The position numbers were made by a program, and so were the translations under genes. 31,174 nucleotides of DNA from CAYSAQ01 sp964429235 (GTDB lineage Bacteria; Margulisbacteria; Riflemargulisbacteria; GWF2-35-9; DYQY01). The stretch spans positions 1 to 31,174 of the forward strand of contig CAYSAQ010000015.1 in the NCBI GenBank assembly GCA_964429235.1. Reading direction: 5' to 3'. This document shows positions 6,427 to 14,767 of this stretch, piece by piece (position 1 is the stretch's first letter; the number at the start of each line of letters is the position of its first letter). A model generated the notes under the pieces. The model saw only the letters and a program-made list of their open reading frames with translations, did not search any database and had not been told where the DNA came from.

Positions 6427-7694
6427 AGAATCTATGGAAAAGAGCTAGAAGGTCATTGTTATTAAAAACAAGTTTTTTTAATGGTATAGCTACATTTGTT
6501 CGAATAATTGTGGGGATCGTTAGTACAAAGGTTATTGCTGTGATGCTTGGACCATCTGGAATTGCCTTGCTTGGTAATTTTAATAATGTTTTTTCTATGG
6601 TTTCTACACTTGGCAGTGGTGGTATTAATGGTGGAGTTATAAAGTATGTTGCTGAATATAAAGGTACTGACAACGTAAGAGCAATTGTTCGTAATAGTAT
6701 TTTAATAACTATTATTACATCAACAGCAACATCTATATTTCTTCTCATTTTTAATGACTCTTTATCTTCCCAAGTTTTTTATGATGCATCTTTTTCTTGG
6801 GTTTTTATAGTTTTAGCTTTAGCTTTACCTTTTATTGTTTTTAAGAGATTGTTTACTTCTATTTTTAATGGCTATAAAGATTTTTTTAAGATTATTGCAA
6901 CAAATATAGCTTTTTCATTTATTACTTTAGGTATCACAATACTACTAGTATGGAAATATGATTTAATAGGTGCTGCTTTGGCTGTTATTATAAGTGCGCT
7001 ATTAACATCCTTTGTTATTTTTTTTATGTTTAGAAAAGCAACGTGGTATTCTGAATTGCATTTATTTCCAAGTTTTAATAAGGATGCTTTTATTAAACTG
7101 GCTAAATTTTCATTAATGGCATTTGTTGCAATGTTTTTTGCAATTTTTATTAAATTAATGTTGAGAAAATATATAATTGCCAATATTTCTTTGGATGTAG
7201 CAGGTTATTGGCAGTCAGTAACTAAGGTAACAGATTTGTTTATTTCTATGTTTACTATGACTTTAAGTCTCTATTTTTTACCTAGATTTTCGGAACTAAC
7301 AGATAATAAGGAACTTGAGCTAGAGATTAAAAAGGCAATGATTTTTATTTCACCACCACTAATTATAGGTTTGTTAGTAATATATGGACTGCGACATTTT
7401 GTAGTATTAACATTATTTTCCCCTGAATTTCTTCCGATGGAACCTTTGTTTTTGTTTCAATTAATTGGAAGTTATTTTAAGGTTATTGCTTGGGTGTTGG
7501 GTTTTGTATTATTGGCAAAAGCAATGACAAAGATGTTCATATTTACTGAGATTTTTTTTGGTTCAAGCTATTTTATTTTATTTATATTTTTGGTGAAATA
7601 TTTTGGAATAATAGGTGCTACTTATGCTTTTGCTTTAAATTATTTATTCTATTTAGTTTTTTTGATGATTTATTTTAGGAGGAAATTAGTATGA
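6423..7694 (+). CDS. wzx: Wzx-type O-antigen/lipid-linked oligosaccharide flippase (MVF/MOP superfamily)
   Basis: A 423-aa polytopic membrane protein with about 12 hydrophobic segments and an N-terminal region (SLLLKTSFFNGIATFVRIIVG, VIAVMLGPSGIALLGNFN) typical of WzxE-like polysaccharide translocases, where a G-P-x-G-x-x-x-x-G-x-x-x-N motif follows the first helix. It would move the undecaprenyl-linked repeat unit across the inner membrane. Start overlaps the previous stop by four bases and its own stop overlaps the next start by four. The 3' end contains AGGAGG at 7679-7684, a strong ribosome-binding site for the next glycosyltransferase. Length is normal for the family. Confidence 0.85.
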   Translation: MKNLWKRARRSLLLKTSFFNGIATFVRIIVGIVSTKVIAVMLGPSGIALLGNFNNVFSMVSTLGSGGINGGVIKYVAEYKGTDNVRAIVRNSILITIITSTATSIFLLIFNDSLSSQVFYDASFSWVFIVLALALPFIVFKRLFTSIFNGYKDFFKIIATNIAFSFITLGITILLVWKYDLIGAALAVIISALLTSFVIFFMFRKATWYSELHLFPSFNKDAFIKLAKFSLMAFVAMFFAIFIKLMLRKYIIANISLDVAGYWQSVTKVTDLFISMFTMTLSLYFLPRFSELTDNKELELEIKKAMIFISPPLIIGLLVIYGLRHFVVLTLFSPEFLPMEPLFLFQLIGSYFKVIAWVLGFVLLAKAMTKMFIFTEIFFGSSYFILFIFLVKYFGIIGATYAFALNYLFYLVFLMIYFRRKLV

Positions 7695-8650
7695 GTAATC
7701 AAGTGAATGTAGGAACGATATCTTTAGTAAGTGTAATTATACCTTCTTATAATCATGAAAAATATGTAGAAGTAGCAATAAGAAGTATTTGGGAACAAAC
7801 TTATAAAAATATTGAGTTAATAGTTATAGATGATGGTTCAAAAGATAATTCTGTAGAGATTATTAAGCATCTTGAAAAAATAAGTCCAATACAAATGAGT
7901 GTTGTGGTTAAGAGCAATGAAGGTATATGTAAAACATTAAATTTAGGATTAAGTCTTTCGAAAGGGAAATATATTTGTTTTATAGCTTCAGATGATATGT
8001 ATTTGCCTTCTAAGATTTTTAGTCAGGTAATGAATTTGGAATCTGTAATGGATGACAATGTTGCCGGTTGTTATGGGAATTCTGTAGTAATAGATAGGGA
8101 AGGTAATCAATTAAATGAAAGGATTAAGTTTGATATGTTTAATAATGATCAGTTTCGTTTATGTGTTAAAAAAAAATATCAAGCTGGACTAGGAACCTCT
8201 ACTTTTATTTCAGAAAAGATAAAAAATATTAAATTTGATTCGTCTTTATATTTTGAGGATTGGGACTTTTTTTTAAGGCTTTCAATGTCATTTAAAATGT
8301 TATATCTGCCAAGTTTCGTATATAATTATAGAAAATTAGATTCAGGCGCAAATAGAAATGTTGAAAAAATGATTATAGCAAGAAACCAGATTTTTGAAAA
8401 ATATAAAAAACATCCTCGTTTTATAGAATATGGGGTTAAACAGTTTGAGTCTATCATATATATATCTAATGCTAATAGTCTATATTATATTGGAGACTTT
8501 GATAGTTGCAAGAAATGGCTTCTTAAGGCATTATTAGTTGATCCTTTGTGTATCTTTAATAATTTAAGTCTTTATATCAAAATTTTATTGGGCAAAAAAA
8601 TGATATCTGTTTTAAAAAAAATAAGGATGTTTTTAAATGAACAAAGATAA
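7691..8650 (+). CDS. Glycosyltransferase family 2 (GT-A fold)
   Basis: A 319-aa protein with a canonical GT2 N-terminus: VSVIIPSYNHEKYVEVAIRS, then ELIVIDDGSKDNS for nucleotide binding, and ASDDMYLPSKI as the metal-binding DxD-type segment near residue 97. The motif FEDWDFFLRLS near 190 is the usual acceptor/catalytic region with an acidic residue. It transfers one sugar of the surface glycan from an NDP-sugar on the cytoplasmic side. The ATG is preceded by AGGAGG at 7-bp spacing, the clearest Shine-Dalgarno sequence in the cluster. The C-terminus (about residues 240-319) has no motif that reveals the sugar. Confidence 0.85.
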   Translation: MSNQVNVGTISLVSVIIPSYNHEKYVEVAIRSIWEQTYKNIELIVIDDGSKDNSVEIIKHLEKISPIQMSVVVKSNEGICKTLNLGLSLSKGKYICFIASDDMYLPSKIFSQVMNLESVMDDNVAGCYGNSVVIDREGNQLNERIKFDMFNNDQFRLCVKKKYQAGLGTSTFISEKIKNIKFDSSLYFEDWDFFLRLSMSFKMLYLPSFVYNYRKLDSGANRNVEKMIIARNQIFEKYKKHPRFIEYGVKQFESIIYISNANSLYYIGDFDSCKKWLLKALLVDPLCIFNNLSLYIKILLGKKMISVLKKIRMFLNEQR

Positions 8651-9233
8651 TATATATTTGCCTATTGAAATATCTAAAAGAGAATTAGATTATAAAATTT
8701 TATTAGCAGCTGAGCTTTATGATGATAAAAAAAGAATATTTATCGGAGAAGATACTGCTATTAAAGAGGCTGTTAGAAGAACACAGAATGGTATTTTCAT
8801 TGGAAAATCTTTTATTACCCCATATTTATTAGAAGATCTTTGTTTTTTAAAAGAATTAAAAAATAAAAAAATAAATATTATATATATAGATGAAGAGGGG
8901 GCTGTTTATGCTGGAGATAAAGAAAATTGGGCTTTGATTATGCGAACTGTAAACGCTTCATCAGTTTATGGAAATCACTTGAGATATGTGGATTTTACTC
9001 ATGAATTATCTTTTACTGATTATAGTTTGAAACAAATATTCTCTGCAGTTGGTTTTTCGGATGTTGATATAATGGATACAAAACCATCATTTGGTTTTAA
9101 ACCAAAAAGATTTATACGTTGGTTACTGTTGAAGCTTTGGAGACAAATTTTGAAATTCATTTTCACCCTAGAAGTTGGTACGGATAGACCTAGATATTAT
9201 GGGAAGTTTTTAATAGCTTGTGCTAAAAAATAA
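8637..9233 (+). pseudogene. Chimeric remnant: surface-carbohydrate protein N-terminus joined to a methyltransferase C-terminus
   Basis: A 198-aa open frame that joins parts of two unrelated families. Residues 1 to ~97 (NIYLPIEISKRELDYKILLA, NGIFIGKSF, INIIYIDEEGAVYAGD) are the N-terminus of the long surface carbohydrate biosynthesis proteins (TIGR04396 type, normally ~450-500 aa). From ~98 (LIMRTVNASSVYGNHLRYVD, FTHELSFTDYSLKQIFSAVG, YYGKFLIACAKK) it is the C-terminal third of a class I SAM-dependent methyltransferase, without its SAM-binding N-terminus. The junction is near base 8928. Neither half contains a complete active site, so this is best read as a deletion fusion that stayed in frame. 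It overlaps the GT2 gene upstream by 14 bases and may still be translated. Assignment of both halves is by pattern memory. Confidence 0.65.
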
Positions 9234-9237
9234 TATT

Positions 9238-10389
9238 ATGAAAAAAAAAGTTAAAATATTATATGTGATTGAAACTCTTTCTTCAAAAGGTGGTGCAGAA
9301 AGAGTATTAATTAACTTAATAAAAGAATTAGTTAACTATAATTATAATATTAGTGTAGCAGTGTTGGGTGCCCCTTATGATTTGGAAAAAGAGCTGCTAA
9401 AGATTGGCGTTACTGTTTACCATATAAACCTTAATCATCGTTGGAATATTATTTCTGCATGTTTTAAGTTAAAAAAAATATGCAATAAACATAAGTTTGA
9501 TATATTACATGCTCATCTTTTTTTTGCAGAAATATATGTAGCACTATCATATTTCTATTATCCTATTGCTATACGAGCAGCAACCTATCATAACTTAGGG
9601 TATGAGGCCTATCCAGCATTAAGTTTATGGGAAAAGATTAGAAAATGGATTCATTCCTTTTCTACTAATCGATTTATGGATAATATATATGCTGTTAGCA
9701 TTTCATCTTCAGAAAGTTATAAGTATCATCTTAAAATAAAAAAACAAATAAAGGTTATGTATAATGGAATTCCAATAGAGAATTTATTGCTTTTAAAGTC
9801 TACAGATTTGCCAAAAGAAAATAAAGAAGAGTTTGCAATTATTCTGCCTGGTCGCTTAGTTAAAGAGAAGGGGCAAAAAATACTTATTGAATCTATTTCT
9901 TTATTAAGAGAACGAAATTTAACACCAAAAGTTTTATTGATTGGTGATGGCCCTTTGGAATCTTTTATAAATCTAGAGATTATTTCTCATGAGTTGTCTA
10001 ATCAGATCAGAATTATTTCGACATTACCTCAGTCAGAATTGCATCAAATTATGGTACGTAGCCAACTAGTTGTACTCCCTTCTTTTTTCGAAGGTTTGCC
10101 CACTGTGCTAATCGAAGCTGCTGTTTTAGGCATACCAATAATTTCAACATTTGTTGGGGGTATTCCTGAAATCATTAAAAGTGGCGAGTCAGGATTATTA
10201 GTAAAAAAAGGCAATGCATTATTGTTAGCAGAAGCTATTGAATATATGATATTAAATGAAGATTTTAGAAATGTTTGTTCCAAGAAAGCAAAAAGTGATG
10301 TCACGGCAATGTTTGATGTTAAAAAAATAGCTAGTCGTTGGAGTAAAGAATATCCTACAATTTTAAAAAGAGGGCAGGGAAACAAATGA
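9238..10389 (+). CDS. Glycosyltransferase family 4 (GT-B fold)
   Basis: A 383-aa retaining glycosyltransferase. The N-terminal Rossmann half opens with KKVKILYVIETLSSKGGAER, and HAHLFFAEIYVAL follows the second strand. The C-terminal donor-binding half has ILPGRLVKEKGQKILIE, VLLIGDGPLESF and the E-x7-E-type signature in SFFEGLPTVLIEAAVLGIPI. Start is ATG 9238, four bases after the preceding stop; an upstream in-frame GTG at 9220 lies in the previous gene. Its stop overlaps the ATG of a broken deacetylase gene (ATGA). It adds one sugar of the repeat unit at the inner face of the membrane. Donor sugar unknown. Confidence 0.85.
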   Translation: MKKKVKILYVIETLSSKGGAERVLINLIKELVNYNYNISVAVLGAPYDLEKELLKIGVTVYHINLNHRWNIISACFKLKKICNKHKFDILHAHLFFAEIYVALSYFYYPIAIRAATYHNLGYEAYPALSLWEKIRKWIHSFSTNRFMDNIYAVSISSSESYKYHLKIKKQIKVMYNGIPIENLLLLKSTDLPKENKEEFAIILPGRLVKEKGQKILIESISLLRERNLTPKVLLIGDGPLESFINLEIISHELSNQIRIISTLPQSELHQIMVRSQLVVLPSFFEGLPTVLIEAAVLGIPIISTFVGGIPEIIKSGESGLLVKKGNALLLAEAIEYMILNEDFRNVCSKKAKSDVTAMFDVKKIASRWSKEYPTILKRGQGNK

Positions 10390-10556
10390 AACAATATCTT
10401 GTTGTAACAATTGATACTGAATGTGACAAATCTCCTACTTGGCATAACTCTAATCCATTAACTTTTAAATCAATCATAGAGGGTGTCCCCGAATTGCTTA
10501 CCCCCTTATTTATTTTAAGGATATTGATATTTTCTTTATTAATCGTCCGTTTTTAG
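10386..10556 (+). pseudogene. N-terminal fragment of a polysaccharide deacetylase-like protein
   Basis: The ATG overlaps the GT4 stop. The first ~40 residues read KQYLVVTIDTECDKSPTWHN and IIEGVPELLTPLF, the start of NodB-like polysaccharide deacetylases of surface clusters, where TIDTECD carries the metal/catalytic aspartates. The frame then runs into unrelated sequence at about 10505-10515 and stops at TAG 10554. Everything after the first strand of the barrel is missing, so it cannot be active. Confidence 0.65.
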
Positions 10557-10888
10557 GTTATCGGTATAATCCAAACAGCTCAACTGCAATTCATACGCAG
10601 TCTCATATTAAAGACTTGCTTTTTATGTATTCAATGTTCGCAGATATGCATTCTGATGCTGCAATTATATTCAGAATTCGTCTATCCAGAACAATTGTTT
10701 ATTTTTTAAATGAGATTAATGTCTCAAGCAATAAGTTAAATGAACTAATTAAATTTAATAGCATTAGATTTGAAACAGTTACTCTTGTAAGATTCCTACT
10801 AAAAGCAGATCTTATTTATTTTCTTTCGCCTAGTATTTATTATTACGTAGATAAATTTAGGCATTGGCTTATAAGAAGAATTAAATAA
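10511..10888 (+). pseudogene. C-terminal fragment of an unrecognised polysaccharide-cluster protein
   Basis: In the +2 frame relative to the deacetylase fragment, an open stretch without its own start runs from about 10511 to TAA at 10886-10888. It begins KDIDIFFINRPFLGYRYNP, passes through TQSHIKDLLFMYSMFADMHS and ends YYVDKFRHWLIRRIK. The well-formed protein character upstream of the first ATG (10616) shows that this is a gene end whose 5' part was lost when it fused to the deacetylase fragment. I do not recognise the family; the basic amphipathic end suggests a membrane-associated enzyme. Confidence 0.55.
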
Positions 10889-11093
10889 GTTTATGTGCTA
10901 TTACCAGAAGACATAAAGGTTGGTCATTGGCTTAAGTAAACCACTTTTCTAATATGTGGCAGTTTCCCACAAACAGGTTGAGTTTATAGAACGTCTTAAG
11001 TGTTTAATTAATTGTGTAAAGAAAGAAATAACGGTATTATTTGATAATCAGTTGAGGTTTAGTTTGTGTGCCAAAATAGTAAGGAGTTGACAA
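10889..11093 (+). other. Short spacer with decayed coding traces
   Basis: No intact gene. One frame reads VAVSHKQVEFIERLKCLINC (about 10955-11014), which looks like the end of an enzyme of the same kind of cluster, and another reads LLPEDIKVGHWLK up to a stop at about 10938. Both are too short to assign. The spacer ends with AAGGAG (11081-11086), the ribosome-binding site of the next gene. Confidence 0.4.
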
Positions 11094-11693
11094 GTGTTAA
11101 CAAGATTAAAAAAAACAATTAGAGACCAATTGCCAAAACGTTATCAAGTTCCTATAAAATATATTAATAGTTTGATTAGAGGTTATATTGAGCCTGAACT
11201 TAAATTATTAAAATTTATTGTTAATAAAGATGATTTGGTTTTGGATGTTGGAGGTAATAGGGGAATATATTCTTATGTGTTATGGAAGCTTGGTTGCAGG
11301 GTAGAGGTTTTTGAACCAAATCCAGATTGTTATTCTGTTTTATTAAGTTGGGCAGAGAAGAAAAGAAGAGTAACTGTGAACCCAGTTGGACTATCTAGCA
11401 GTGCTGGAAAAGTTGAATTGAATATACCAGTTGATGACTTTGGTGTCTCACATGATGCTTCAGCATCTATAGAACATAGTTCTTTTAAACATTTTTCTAG
11501 TAGAGTAGTAGATATAAAAACTTTAGATCGTTTTTATTATGATTTTGCTTTTAATAAGTATGTAGATTTTATTCCTACAATTGATTTCAAGGATGTTGGC
11601 CATTTGAATGTAAATGGAGCAGAAAAATTGTCCTTGTTTATGGTTAATGTAATAAAAAATAGCAAATCCAGCTATAATGAATTAGGTGAATAA
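11094..11693 (+). pseudogene. FkbM-family methyltransferase, C-terminally decayed
   Basis: A 199-aa frame. The GTG start at 11094 is chosen because AAGGAG lies 7 bases upstream. The N-terminal half is a good FkbM-type SAM-binding domain: DLVLDVGGNRGIYSYVLWKL is motif I, VEVFEPNPDC motif II, and VSHDASASIEHSS plus VDIKTLDRF follow. After about residue 157 the expected KIDVEGHE-type motif is scrambled (IPTIDFKDVGHLNVNGAEKL) and the protein ends ~40 residues later instead of after a full C-terminal strand set. FkbM enzymes O-methylate sugars or peptides; this copy is probably non-functional or strongly altered. Sequencing error could also contribute. Confidence 0.65.
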
Positions 11694-11697
11694 CACA

Positions 11698-12915
11698 ATG
11701 AAAAAAATTATTATTCTATCTCAATCCTTAAAAATAAATTCCGGAGGAGGAGGAAAAGTCGTTTCTTTTCTTTCTAATAAACTTAATGCCAACATAACCC
11801 TTTGTTTGTATGATGCAGAAGATATAGCTTACGATGTTACTTGTAATGTGGAAGATTTGGAATTAGGTTCTTCCTCAAATATTTTCATGAAACTAATAAG
11901 ACCATTTCAGAGGTTTTATAAAATCAAGAGACTGAAGAAGAAGTTATCTCCAGATGTGACAATAAGTCTTCCAGACAATGTAAATATTTTGAATATTCTT
12001 ACAAAAACAAAGAATGAAAAAGTTATTATTCGCTCTGATTACAGCAAAAACTCTAATTATAGAAAAGGTATAGCTGCTTTTCTGTTGATTGCTTTTCAGA
12101 GATTGTTATATGAAAAAGCAGATATTATTGTTGCTAACTCTGAAGGCGTAAAGAGTGCATTAATCGAGACACTTGGCTTAGTTAAAGCAGTTGTAATAGT
12201 TATTAATAATCCAATTGATACTTCTAAAATTAGTAGCTTAAGGACAGAGCCTATTGATAAGGAAATTTGGGATAGTTTATATGCTGAAGAGACTATTGTG
12301 CATATTGGCAGGCTGTCAGTTCCTAAAAACCAGATTGCCTTATTGAAGATATATTCTGAATACAGAAAAAAAACTCAAAGAAGTAGCAAGTTAATTATCC
12401 TAGGAGATGGACCATTAAGAAGTCAGCTTGTATTAATGTGTAGAAACTTAGGGCTTAGTTATTATACAAGCTGGGATGATATTGATATTTCTAGTGATAA
12501 GGATGTATATTTTATGGGGTTTCAATCTAATCCATATAAGTATCTGAATTTAGCTGATTTATTTGTATTTACTTCAATATGGGAAGGTTTCCCGAATGGA
12601 GTTCTAGATGCTCTTTCTTGTGGAGTACCGATACTTTCTTCAGATTGCAGATCTGGGCCAAGAGAGATTCTAGCTCCAAACACAGACTCTTCTCTTGAGA
12701 CAAAAGATGTTGAGTATGCAAAGTATGGGGTTTTAATGCCAGTTGTTAATAACGATAGTGACGAGAAATTAATCGAACAATGGTCAGAGGTAATGTTGAA
12801 CCTATTTAATGATAAAAATATGCTCACTAATTATATGGAACGATCTATCGAACAATCAAAAGTTTATGATGTTAATGAGATAATTAATAATTGGGAGTTA
12901 ATAATAAATGGATAA
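11698..12915 (+). CDS. Glycosyltransferase family 4 (GT-B fold)
   Basis: A 405-aa GT4 enzyme. The N-terminus KKIIILSQSLKINSGGGGKV holds the glycine-rich acceptor-side loop; the C-terminal domain shows TIVHIGRLSVPKNQIALLKI, KLIILGDGPLRSQL and the donor-binding FTSIWEGFPNGVLDALSCGV with CRSGPREIL after it. That last segment is typical of GalNAc- or Gal-type GT4 enzymes of capsule clusters, but the sugar is not proven. Start ATG 11698 follows the preceding stop by four bases; an in-frame GTG at 11686 lies inside the FkbM frame. It overlaps the next GT2 gene by 8 bases. Confidence 0.85.
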   Translation: MKKIIILSQSLKINSGGGGKVVSFLSNKLNANITLCLYDAEDIAYDVTCNVEDLELGSSSNIFMKLIRPFQRFYKIKRLKKKLSPDVTISLPDNVNILNILTKTKNEKVIIRSDYSKNSNYRKGIAAFLLIAFQRLLYEKADIIVANSEGVKSALIETLGLVKAVVIVINNPIDTSKISSLRTEPIDKEIWDSLYAEETIVHIGRLSVPKNQIALLKIYSEYRKKTQRSSKLIILGDGPLRSQLVLMCRNLGLSYYTSWDDIDISSDKDVYFMGFQSNPYKYLNLADLFVFTSIWEGFPNGVLDALSCGVPILSSDCRSGPREILAPNTDSSLETKDVEYAKYGVLMPVVNNDSDEKLIEQWSEVMLNLFNDKNMLTNYMERSIEQSKVYDVNEIINNWELIING

Positions 12916-13885
12916 ATGTAATCTTAAAGTAACTATTATGATTCCCACCTTTGAGCAAGAGGAATACATATTGAAATGTGTGTATAGTGCATTAGCGCAG
13001 ACATATAAGAATTTAGAGGTTATTGTTTCGGATGACAGTCATTCTGATAATACAAAGAATATTCTTTCCGGTATTTCAGACCCAAGGTTTAAATATTTTA
13101 AGAATAATGTCAATTTAGGCAGAGTAAGAAACTATAGACAATTACTTTATGAATTATCCTCAGGCGATTATGTTATAAATTTAGATGGGGACGATTATTT
13201 TATAGATGATAAATTTATAGAAAATTCGATATCGCTGGTAAATAGTTATGAAAATGTTGTCATTGTATCAGCCGGATATGTTTCAAATTATGAAAATGGA
13301 TTACAAAAATATTTCAAACTAACAAATAATATAAATTTTTTAGATGGGAAACAACAGCTTTTAGAATGGGGAAATCATCCACTGCCGCACCTTACAACAA
13401 TATATAGTCGAAAACATGCAATGGGGATAGGGTTTTACTCAATGGAGATACAAAGTTCAGACTGGGAATCGTTATTACGTCTTTGTAGTGAAGGAAACGT
13501 TTTATTACTTCCAAACTATGTTGCTGTTTGGCGTAAACATGAAGGGAATGAGTCAATAAAAATTAACATAGAATTATTGAGAAGGAATAATGCCTTAATC
13601 GATTCTGTGTTAAAACATTGGTCAAAAATATTAACTGTTAAAGAGCAAGTCATTTGGCGTCAATCAATGAAAGATGTTTTATGTAGAAACTCTTATTATA
13701 CGATTATTGAGCATGGGCGCATTAGTGACTTAAAATTACTTGTTATTGTTTATGGTCTTGGCTGCTTTTTTAGGCTTATATTTTCATTCAAAGCTTTTGC
13801 GCTGTTGTCTATTAGAATATTTTTTGGAAAAAAATTGTTCTCATATATTAAAAATTTATATTTACTTAAGAAGACAGGTTATTAA
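12908..13885 (+). CDS. Glycosyltransferase family 2 (GT-A fold)
   Basis: A 325-aa GT2 with VTIMIPTFEQEEYILKCVYS, LEVIVSDDSHSDNT and the metal-binding YVINLDGDDYFIDD (DxDD) near residue 95. The segment SSDWESLLRLC around 185 supplies the acidic residue typical of the acceptor site. The C-terminal 80 residues include one hydrophobic stretch (LLVIVYGLGCFFRLIF) that may sit in the membrane, as in other lipid-linked-sugar transferases. It overlaps the preceding GT4 gene by 8 bases. Sugar specificity cannot be read from the sequence. Confidence 0.85.
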   Translation: MDKCNLKVTIMIPTFEQEEYILKCVYSALAQTYKNLEVIVSDDSHSDNTKNILSGISDPRFKYFKNNVNLGRVRNYRQLLYELSSGDYVINLDGDDYFIDDKFIENSISLVNSYENVVIVSAGYVSNYENGLQKYFKLTNNINFLDGKQQLLEWGNHPLPHLTTIYSRKHAMGIGFYSMEIQSSDWESLLRLCSEGNVLLLPNYVAVWRKHEGNESIKINIELLRRNNALIDSVLKHWSKILTVKEQVIWRQSMKDVLCRNSYYTIIEHGRISDLKLLVIVYGLGCFFRLIFSFKAFALLSIRIFFGKKLFSYIKNLYLLKKTGY

Positions 13886-13930
13886 ACCTCTTGTTTTCAG
13901 TGGTAATTTATTGGTTTATACTTTAGATGA

Positions 13931-14758
13931 ATGAATAATTTAGATGAAAATACAGTAGATGGTTTTGGTGACGAGTGGACACGCTTTAACCAAACAGACT
14001 TAAAAGAAGAAGATTCGAGTGTAATATTTGATTCTTATTTTTCAGTGTTTCCTTGGGATATTATTAATAAAAAATCAGTAGGTTTTGATATGGGTTGTGG
14101 CAGTGGCCGCTGGGCAAAATTGGTAGCACCTAAAGTTGGCAAACTACATTGTGTTGACCCAAGCAAGGCTCTTGAAGTAGCAAAACAGAATCTTGCTGAA
14201 TTCAGTAACTGTATTTTTCATAATGCAGGAGTAGATGATTTTGGAATTGATGAAAAAAGTATGGATTTTGGGTATAGCTTGGGGGTATTACATCATATTC
14301 CTGATACTACTACTGCTTTACGTGCATGTGTCTCTAAATTGAAACCAGGAGCACCATTTCTATTGTACTTATATTATTCTTTTGATAATAAACCGATATG
14401 GTTTAGGTGGTTATGGAAAATTAGTGATATTTTAAGGTTTTTTATTTCTAGAATGCCTCATGTACTAAGGTATGTTGTTTCTCAAATAATTGCTGTTTTG
14501 ATATATTGGCCATTAGCAAGAATTTCAAAATTATTAGAGTTCATTGGAGTTAATGTATCAAATTTCCCTTTATCTGCTTATCGAAACTATGGGTTTTATG
14601 TAATGAGGACAGATGCATTAGATAGATTTGGAACACAGCTTGAACAGCGTTTTTCAAGGAAACAAATTCAGAAAATGATGGAGATTGCAGGATTAACTAA
14701 TATAAAGTTTAGTGAGAAAACCCCATTTTGGTGTGCTGTTGGCTATGCTAAAGGATAA
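13931..14758 (+). CDS. Class I SAM-dependent methyltransferase
   Basis: A 275-aa protein. Motif I is GFDMGCGSGRWAKLVAP (about residues 50-66), motif II LHCVDPSKALEVAK, and the later YSLGVLHHIPDTTTALRA marks the Methyltransf_11/25 post-motif II and III region, followed by LKPGAPFLLYLYYS. The opening DGFGDEWTRFNQTD is shared with methyltransferases located beside asparagine-synthase-like genes in polysaccharide clusters, which is exactly the context here (asnB-like gene 9 bases downstream). Its target may be a sugar of the glycan or a small molecule attached to it. Between 13886 and 13930 there is no gene. Confidence 0.8.
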   Translation: MNNLDENTVDGFGDEWTRFNQTDLKEEDSSVIFDSYFSVFPWDIINKKSVGFDMGCGSGRWAKLVAPKVGKLHCVDPSKALEVAKQNLAEFSNCIFHNAGVDDFGIDEKSMDFGYSLGVLHHIPDTTTALRACVSKLKPGAPFLLYLYYSFDNKPIWFRWLWKISDILRFFISRMPHVLRYVVSQIIAVLIYWPLARISKLLEFIGVNVSNFPLSAYRNYGFYVMRTDALDRFGTQLEQRFSRKQIQKMMEIAGLTNIKFSEKTPFWCAVGYAKG

Positions 14759-14767
14759 TAAATATCT

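Noticed and set aside
13740..13934. Alternative + strand frame overlapping the end of the GT2 gene
   Set aside because: It overlaps the well-supported GT2 frame, lacks a family pattern and a ribosome-binding site.
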